Source of the DNA: Parafilimonas sp.
Lineage (GTDB): Bacteria > Bacteroidota > Bacteroidia > Chitinophagales > Chitinophagaceae
Length of the DNA stretch: 11,738 bases
Reading direction: 5' to 3'
Assembly: GCA_025927795.1 (NCBI GenBank)
Contig: JAICKT010000106.1
Location: forward strand, 1-11,738
Position 1 is the stretch's first letter; each line of letters starts with the position of its first letter. A model generated the notes under the pieces. That model saw only the letters and a program-made list of their open reading frames with translations, ran no database searches and had not been told where the DNA came from. This document shows, piece by piece, positions 7,570 to 11,738 of this stretch. Made by a program: the position numbers and the translations under genes.

Positions 7570-8510
7570 AAATTTATACCATTTATACCTTAACTATTTG
7601 CATTACTCTGCTGTTTACGCTTCAATTAAGTGCACAACAAACTACATTATTTAATGCGGTTAGAAGTAATGATGTTAACCAGGTAAAAGTGTTGCTTAAT
7701 AAAGGCGCTGACCCAAATGCTTATGATGATGACGGCGATAATGTTTTAATCAATGCAACTTTATTTGCTTCTGCCGATTGCATGAAATTATTACTGCAAA
7801 ACAAAGCAAATCCAAATCTTAAAAATAAATATGGTGAGGCACCTTTAATGCTTTGCACGAGTGATTTGGATAAAATGAAATTGTTACTGCAATATGGTGC
7901 TAACATAAATGATACATCTCAATCCGGTAATAATGCTTTAATGATTGCATGCATTGGCGGCTCCTCTTATACAATTGTAAAATGGCTGATAGATAACGGT
8001 GCGAATGTTAAAGCAAAAAGATGGGGCGGTGAAACAGCCTTAATGCGCGCTGCACAATACTGTGATACGATGACCATTCATCTGCTGTTAAGTAGAGGAC
8101 TTGATATTAATGAACATCCATGGGGCTATACGCCTTTAATGTATGCAGCAAGAAGTGCAAACTGGTCTGCTATTTTTTGTTTGTTGAATAATGGTGCTGA
8201 TGCAAATATTCCAGACCCAAATAACACAACTATATTGCTTTGGGCAGCGGAACAAAATAATCTTGAAGCCGTAAAAGTATTGGTTAAAAAAACCAGTAAC
8301 ATAAACACTGTGGATAGCATTGCCGGCATGACGCCCTTAATGTGGGCAAGCTATAACGAACATGATAACCCGCAAATCGTACAGGTACTTTTAGATAATG
8401 GTGCGCTGGTAAATATCAAAGCTAAAAATGGTTCTACTGCACTTTCTTGGGCAATGAAAAAAGGCAATACAGCAACTGTTGCATTGTTGAAGCAGGCAGG
8501 CGCAGAATAA
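7566..8510 (+). CDS. exported ankyrin-repeat protein
   Basis: The 314-residue product has a Sec signal peptide (MKIYTIYTLTICITLLF..., likely cleaved after LSA at residue 23, before QQ). After it the protein is almost wholly ankyrin repeats. About nine units of some 33 residues can be read. Their phasing is set by recurring LLxxGAxxN loops (KGADPN, QYGANIN, DNGANVK, NNGADAN, DNGALVN) and by helix starts such as ALM, PLMYAA and PLMWAS. The last repeat ends at QAGAE and is followed directly by the stop. Ankyrin repeats bind partner proteins; export makes an extracytoplasmic partner likely. The ATG at 7566 is chosen over an in-frame TTG at 7524, because the signal peptide begins there. The next two genes also encode exported proteins, which suggests one functional unit. 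No catalytic domain is present. Confidence 0.85.
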   Translation: MKIYTIYTLTICITLLFTLQLSAQQTTLFNAVRSNDVNQVKVLLNKGADPNAYDDDGDNVLINATLFASADCMKLLLQNKANPNLKNKYGEAPLMLCTSDLDKMKLLLQYGANINDTSQSGNNALMIACIGGSSYTIVKWLIDNGANVKAKRWGGETALMRAAQYCDTMTIHLLLSRGLDINEHPWGYTPLMYAARSANWSAIFCLLNNGADANIPDPNNTTILLWAAEQNNLEAVKVLVKKTSNINTVDSIAGMTPLMWASYNEHDNPQIVQVLLDNGALVNIKAKNGSTALSWAMKKGNTATVALLKQAGAE

Positions 8511-8546
8511 TTATACATGAATATTTATTCATTAATAAAATATTGT

Positions 8547-9110
8547 ATGAAAATTTTAAAAAGTATTAGAATTATAATTATAATTTTTATTATTACTGAT
8601 ATATTTATTACAACGCATGTTTATGCGCAAAGCGCAGAAGATACAACAGGCAATCTTTTTCACGACGATTTACTAAATCATCTTGTTGGCAAATGGAATG
8701 TTACATCCTTCGCACATGGAAGCCCGTTTACTGCATATATAGATGCGGATTGGGTTTTACATCATCAATATTTACACATTCATTTTAAAGGCAATGAAGT
8801 GGTGCCATGGTTTGGTGTACCGATGGAATATGAAGAATACATTGGTTATAATCATAATCAAAACCGTTATGTAGTTAATGGCGTTAGCATTGAAGGCGCC
8901 GATGATTTTGAAGGATTTTGTTATGCTTACCGTAATGGCAACGAGATAAAGCTGATGCAAAAAATAAATGCACCTTCTGATACAACTATAGTTCAGCGTA
9001 TGATATGGGAACCTGATTCCGGTTCATGGATTATACAGTCAAGACCAGAAGTGAATGGCAAGGAAGGAAAATTATTTCTTGATATGAAACTGACACTCGT
9101 AAAGCAGTAA
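8547..9110 (+). CDS. exported DUF1579-like protein
   Basis: This 187-residue protein has a clear signal peptide: a basic start (MKILKSIR), an Ile-rich core, then THVYA before QSAEDT, with cleavage likely near residue 27. The mature part has LLNHLVGKWNV, then alternating strand-like segments (ADWVLHHQYLHIHF, EEYIGYNHNQNRYVV, GNEIKLMQKI, MIWEPDSGSWIIQSRP, LFLDMKLTLVK). The G-K-W opening, GYN...N.YV centre and lipocalin-like strand pattern fit DUF1579 and related calycin-like families, which lack an assigned reaction. An in-frame ATG at 8517 would add ten residues ahead of the signal peptide; the 8547 start gives a more normal signal length. The gene lies 36 bases after the ankyrin stop, and 37 bases before the haem-motif gene, so co-transcription is likely. 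Family call is moderate; ligand unknown. Confidence 0.7.
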   Translation: MKILKSIRIIIIIFIITDIFITTHVYAQSAEDTTGNLFHDDLLNHLVGKWNVTSFAHGSPFTAYIDADWVLHHQYLHIHFKGNEVVPWFGVPMEYEEYIGYNHNQNRYVVNGVSIEGADDFEGFCYAYRNGNEIKLMQKINAPSDTTIVQRMIWEPDSGSWIIQSRPEVNGKEGKLFLDMKLTLVKQ

Positions 9111-9147
9111 GGAAATTGAAATAATCATTCAGCATAAAATATAAACA

Positions 9148-10173
9148 TTGAAAAAATATTTAATTATAATCTCTCTCTTATTAAGCATATTGGCTTTTAA
9201 GAAAAGTACTGATGATGATAAAAAAATAAAATCAGCAGATATAAAAAATGCCGTTAATGAAAGTCTCGTGTTATTGCAAAAAAGCAGTCATGATTTTTTA
9301 GATAATGCTATCACTTGTCACTCTTGCCACAACCAGGGTATAGGTGCTGTTGCATTTGCGATGGCGAAAGAAAAAGGTTTTGATGTGAGCGATGCTATCA
9401 TTAATGAAGCGCTCGACAGTACCTGCAACTTTTGGAAAACGTATGCTAACATACAAAACTTATATGAACAGGATGACCCCGTTGCTACGGTAATGACAGG
9501 CAATTATGATATGTGGGCGTTATCTTCTAATCATTATAAAGCAAACAAAACAATTGCATTGCTTGCGATAGATATAATGCACAAGCAAACGCTGGATGGC
9601 AGTTGGATGAGTCCGGGTCAACGCCCGCCGCTGGAATATTATTCATTTACAGCAACAGCACTTACTGTAAGAAACATTCAATATTATGTGCCGGCTGCAT
9701 GGCATAATGAAATACAGCAACGCATTAATAAAGCGCGCAATTGGTTAACGCAAACAAAGCCAGAAGCAAATGAAGAAAAAGCATTTCAATTATTAGGTTT
9801 AATATGGTGTAATGGTGATAAAAAATTTATTGCTCAGCAAGCAAAAAAATTACTGTCTGCACAACATGCAGATGGTGGCTGGTCGCAATTGGATTCATTA
9901 AAAAGTGATGCGTATGCAACTGGACAAAGTTTATATGCATTAAATCAATCAGAGCAGTTAAATGTTACAGCACCAGCTTATCAAAAAGCAATTTCGTTTT
10001 TGTTGAATACACAATTAGCAGATGGCTCCTGGCATGTAAAAACACGTTCCTTTCCTTTCGTTCCTTATGTATCAAGCGGCTTTCCGCATGGTGATGACCA
10101 GTTTATTTCTGCAGCAGGCACTAACTGGGCGATTATAGCGCTTATGTTAGCAGGCAATGAAAATATTAAATGA
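9148..10173 (+). CDS. exported CXXCH protein with squalene-cyclase/prenyltransferase-like repeats
   Basis: The 341-residue product begins with a short signal sequence (MKKYLIIISLLLSILAF). At 57-61 it has CHSCH, a haem c attachment motif (CXXCH), within ITCHSCHNQGIGAVAFAMAK. The rest resembles the alpha-toroid of squalene cyclases and prenyltransferases. Q-x-x-D-G-x-W motifs occur at 147-153, 239-245 and 289-295. Conserved-looking blocks SDAYATGQSLYAL (253-265) and TRSFPFVPYVSSGFPHGDDQF (299-319) follow. The class II cyclase acid motif DxDD is not seen; the N-terminal TDDD lies in the linker after the signal. So triterpene cyclisation is unlikely and the real activity is unknown. The start is TTG at 9148: a TAA at 9142-9144 closes the frame and the next ATG lies beyond the CHSCH motif, which would delete both signal and motif. 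Haem binding is inferred, not shown. Confidence 0.8.
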   Translation: MKKYLIIISLLLSILAFKKSTDDDKKIKSADIKNAVNESLVLLQKSSHDFLDNAITCHSCHNQGIGAVAFAMAKEKGFDVSDAIINEALDSTCNFWKTYANIQNLYEQDDPVATVMTGNYDMWALSSNHYKANKTIALLAIDIMHKQTLDGSWMSPGQRPPLEYYSFTATALTVRNIQYYVPAAWHNEIQQRINKARNWLTQTKPEANEEKAFQLLGLIWCNGDKKFIAQQAKKLLSAQHADGGWSQLDSLKSDAYATGQSLYALNQSEQLNVTAPAYQKAISFLLNTQLADGSWHVKTRSFPFVPYVSSGFPHGDDQFISAAGTNWAIIALMLAGNENIK

Positions 10174-10262
10174 ACGATATCAAAGACCGCTTAATTATTC
10201 GTACAAATAATTCCACTTAAAAGAATAAATGTGTAACAAATAATTTTAAATAAATTCATAAC

Positions 10263-11738
10263 ATGAAAGCGGCAGTGATGATAATGTTTTTATTCTTACT
10301 GCTGTTGGCTTCAGGTATTGCATACACACAAAACCTGTGGATTGATTCAGTAAAAAAATCTTTACAAACAGAAGCTGCAGACACAAATAAAATAAATACA
10401 TTACTTACTGTAAGTGATGCATACCGTTTCACAAAACCTGACTCCGCCCTATTGTATGCACAACGGGCATTAACCGTTGCTGAAAAATTAAAATCGGATG
10501 ACAAAATATTCTGGTCAATAGCTGCTGTAAACGGTGCTTTGTATGTATTAAGCAACTATGCTTTGGAACTTGACTATGCATATAAAGCACTGCCTTACGC
10601 CAAAAAAATAAACACACCATATACCATTGGTTATTCAAACGGCATGTTGAGTGATTGTTATTTTAACCTCGGTGAATATGATACAAGCATGAGGTATTGG
10701 AAAGTTGTGGTAAAATTATGTGAACAAACATTGCCCTCTGAACTATGTGCCATCTATGGAAATGCGTCTCATATTTTTAATGGCATGAAGCAGTATGACT
10801 CAGCATTGCTGTATGCAAGAAAAAGCGTTGCAGAACTTAATCATAATTACTCTTTAAATAAAGATAGCAATGAAGTAAAATTTTTAAGAAGCAATATTTT
10901 CCTCGGGTTAGGAGATGCGTTTGCCGGTAAAGCCATGTATGACTCAGCACTTTTTTATTACGAAGCAAGCCTGCCTTTCACGAATGATGTAAACATGGAT
11001 AAAAACCGGGTTGATGCTTTTAGCGGTTTAGCAAGCGTGTATAAAGAAACAAATCGCAATGATTCATCTATTGTATATGCAAAAAAAGCATTGGCAGAAA
11101 ATTTAACCAAAACATACCCGCAGGGCTTCCTGAAAGCTGCAAATCTTTTAGCAGATGTGTATGAATCAGAAAAAAATGCAGACAGCAGTTTAAAATACCT
11201 ACATCTTGCCATTAGCGTAAAAGATAGTTTATTCAACCGTGAAAAAACAACAGCATTTCAAAACATTCTTTTTAAAGAGCAGGAAAAACAAAGAGATATA
11301 GAAGTTGCAAAACAAAAACTGCAAAGGCAATACCTTGCTTATTTTTTAATTGCTTTATTAATGATAGCAATTATTATCGCCGGCATTGTTATAAGAACCA
11401 AAAGAATTAAGCAGTTGCAAAACATGCGCAACAGCATTGCAGATGATTTGCATGATGATATTGGTTCTGCATTAAGCAGCATTAATATTATGAGCGAACT
11501 GGCAAAGCAAAAATCGCCGGAAGCCGCGCCATTGCTGACTTCTATCGGCGAAAGCACAACTGCCATGCAGGAAAATATGAGTGACATTGTCTGGATGCTT
11601 AAATCAGGCAATGACCGTTTTGAAAATATATTACAGCGCATGAACCTGTTTGCATCTGAAATACTGGAAGCAAAAAATATAGCGCTTGATTTTGCAGATA
11701 CAACATTGTTGGCTGCACTTAAATTAACGATGGAGCAG
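10263..11738 (+). CDS. TPR sensor histidine kinase, HisKA_3 type, 3' end cut by window
   Basis: The frame is open from ATG 10263 to the window edge (492 codons, no stop). A signal peptide (MKAAVMIMFLFLLLLASGIA, then YTQ) exports the N-terminal part. Residues about 25-330 are tetratricopeptide-like helix pairs with recurring YDSALLYARKS, YDSALFYYEAS and DSSIVYAKKAL units. A short coiled coil (EKQRDIEVAKQKLQRQ) leads to one membrane span at about 358-377. The phosphoacceptor region has H397 in IADDLHDDIGSALSSINIM, then SDIVWMLKSGND, a pair of motifs typical of HisKA_3 (LiaS/NarL-partner) kinases in Bacteroidota. The ATP-binding domain should begin just beyond the window. Such kinases usually act with LuxR/NarL-type response regulators, which may be encoded downstream. 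It lies 89 bases after the CXXCH gene, a gap that could hold its own promoter. Whether it controls the preceding gene run is unknown. Confidence 0.88.
   Translation, partial: MKAAVMIMFLFLLLLASGIAYTQNLWIDSVKKSLQTEAADTNKINTLLTVSDAYRFTKPDSALLYAQRALTVAEKLKSDDKIFWSIAAVNGALYVLSNYALELDYAYKALPYAKKINTPYTIGYSNGMLSDCYFNLGEYDTSMRYWKVVVKLCEQTLPSELCAIYGNASHIFNGMKQYDSALLYARKSVAELNHNYSLNKDSNEVKFLRSNIFLGLGDAFAGKAMYDSALFYYEASLPFTNDVNMDKNRVDAFSGLASVYKETNRNDSSIVYAKKALAENLTKTYPQGFLKAANLLADVYESEKNADSSLKYLHLAISVKDSLFNREKTTAFQNILFKEQEKQRDIEVAKQKLQRQYLAYFLIALLMIAIIIAGIVIRTKRIKQLQNMRNSIADDLHDDIGSALSSINIMSELAKQKSPEAAPLLTSIGESTTAMQENMSDIVWMLKSGNDRFENILQRMNLFASEILEAKNIALDFADTTLLAALKLTMEQ

Noticed and set aside
8573..8588. 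16-bp A/T palindrome (AATTATAATTATAATT) near the start of the DUF1579-like gene
   Set aside because: It lies within codons for the Ile-rich signal peptide core and is explained by repeated ATT/ATA codons.
9148..10173. A true squalene-hopene cyclase (hopanoid synthesis)
   Set aside because: The protein is about half the usual cyclase length, has no DxDD catalytic motif in the repeat region, and carries a signal peptide and CXXCH motif not found in those enzymes.
10193..10212. AATTATT/AATAATT inverted repeat after the CXXCH gene, possible terminator
   Set aside because: The stem is only seven A/T pairs and no T tract follows, so it would be a very weak hairpin likely due to base composition.

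Overview
The window reads as chromosomal DNA of a member of the Bacteroidota, most likely a Chitinophagaceae-type bacterium. This is inferred from several features: AT-rich sequence, genes without clear Shine-Dalgarno sites but with A/T-rich leaders, signal peptides ending in A-Q, a DUF3667 protein, a very large NtrY-like sensor kinase, and a TPR-containing HisKA_3-type kinase. No rRNA, tRNA, CRISPR, transposase or phage gene was seen. Except for a gene fragment at the left edge, every supported gene lies on the + strand.

Region 1 (1-5734). The first 63 bases encode, on the minus strand, the start of an exported protein whose body lies outside the window. A 94-base divergent spacer separates it from a tightly packed + strand operon. 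The operon holds a DUF3667 zinc-ribbon membrane protein, the house-cleaning NTP pyrophosphohydrolase MazG (1-base gap), and a 1234-residue membrane histidine kinase. The kinase begins at a TTG that overlaps the mazG stop codon. It has about twelve membrane spans, three extracytoplasmic regions, HAMP, HisKA and HATPase domains, but no response regulator next to it.

Region 2 (5735-7202). A Mur ligase of the MurC/Mpl type stands alone, away from any division and cell-wall cluster. Its P-loop reads GTSGKST rather than the usual GTHGKTT, so it may be a paralog and not the housekeeping MurC.

Region 3 (7203-10173). A 205-base spacer contains direct repeats and a perfect 9-bp inverted repeat. It is followed by a closely spaced run of four reading frames. 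These are a 53-codon single-span membrane peptide whose stop overlaps the next start (ATGA), an exported nine-repeat ankyrin protein, an exported DUF1579-like protein, and an exported protein that joins one CXXCH haem-c-type motif to squalene-cyclase/prenyltransferase-like repeats. The last protein has three Q-x-x-D-G-x-W motifs but no obvious cyclase DxDD motif. From memory, related proteins in Acidobacteria can carry ankyrin repeats and this CXXCH/alpha-toroid module together. If so, this run is a split version of one extracytoplasmic system of unknown function, and it is the best candidate here for something undescribed.

Region 4 (10263-end). A TPR sensor kinase with a signal peptide, one membrane span and a HisKA_3-type phosphoacceptor region is cut off by the window edge just before its ATP-binding domain.
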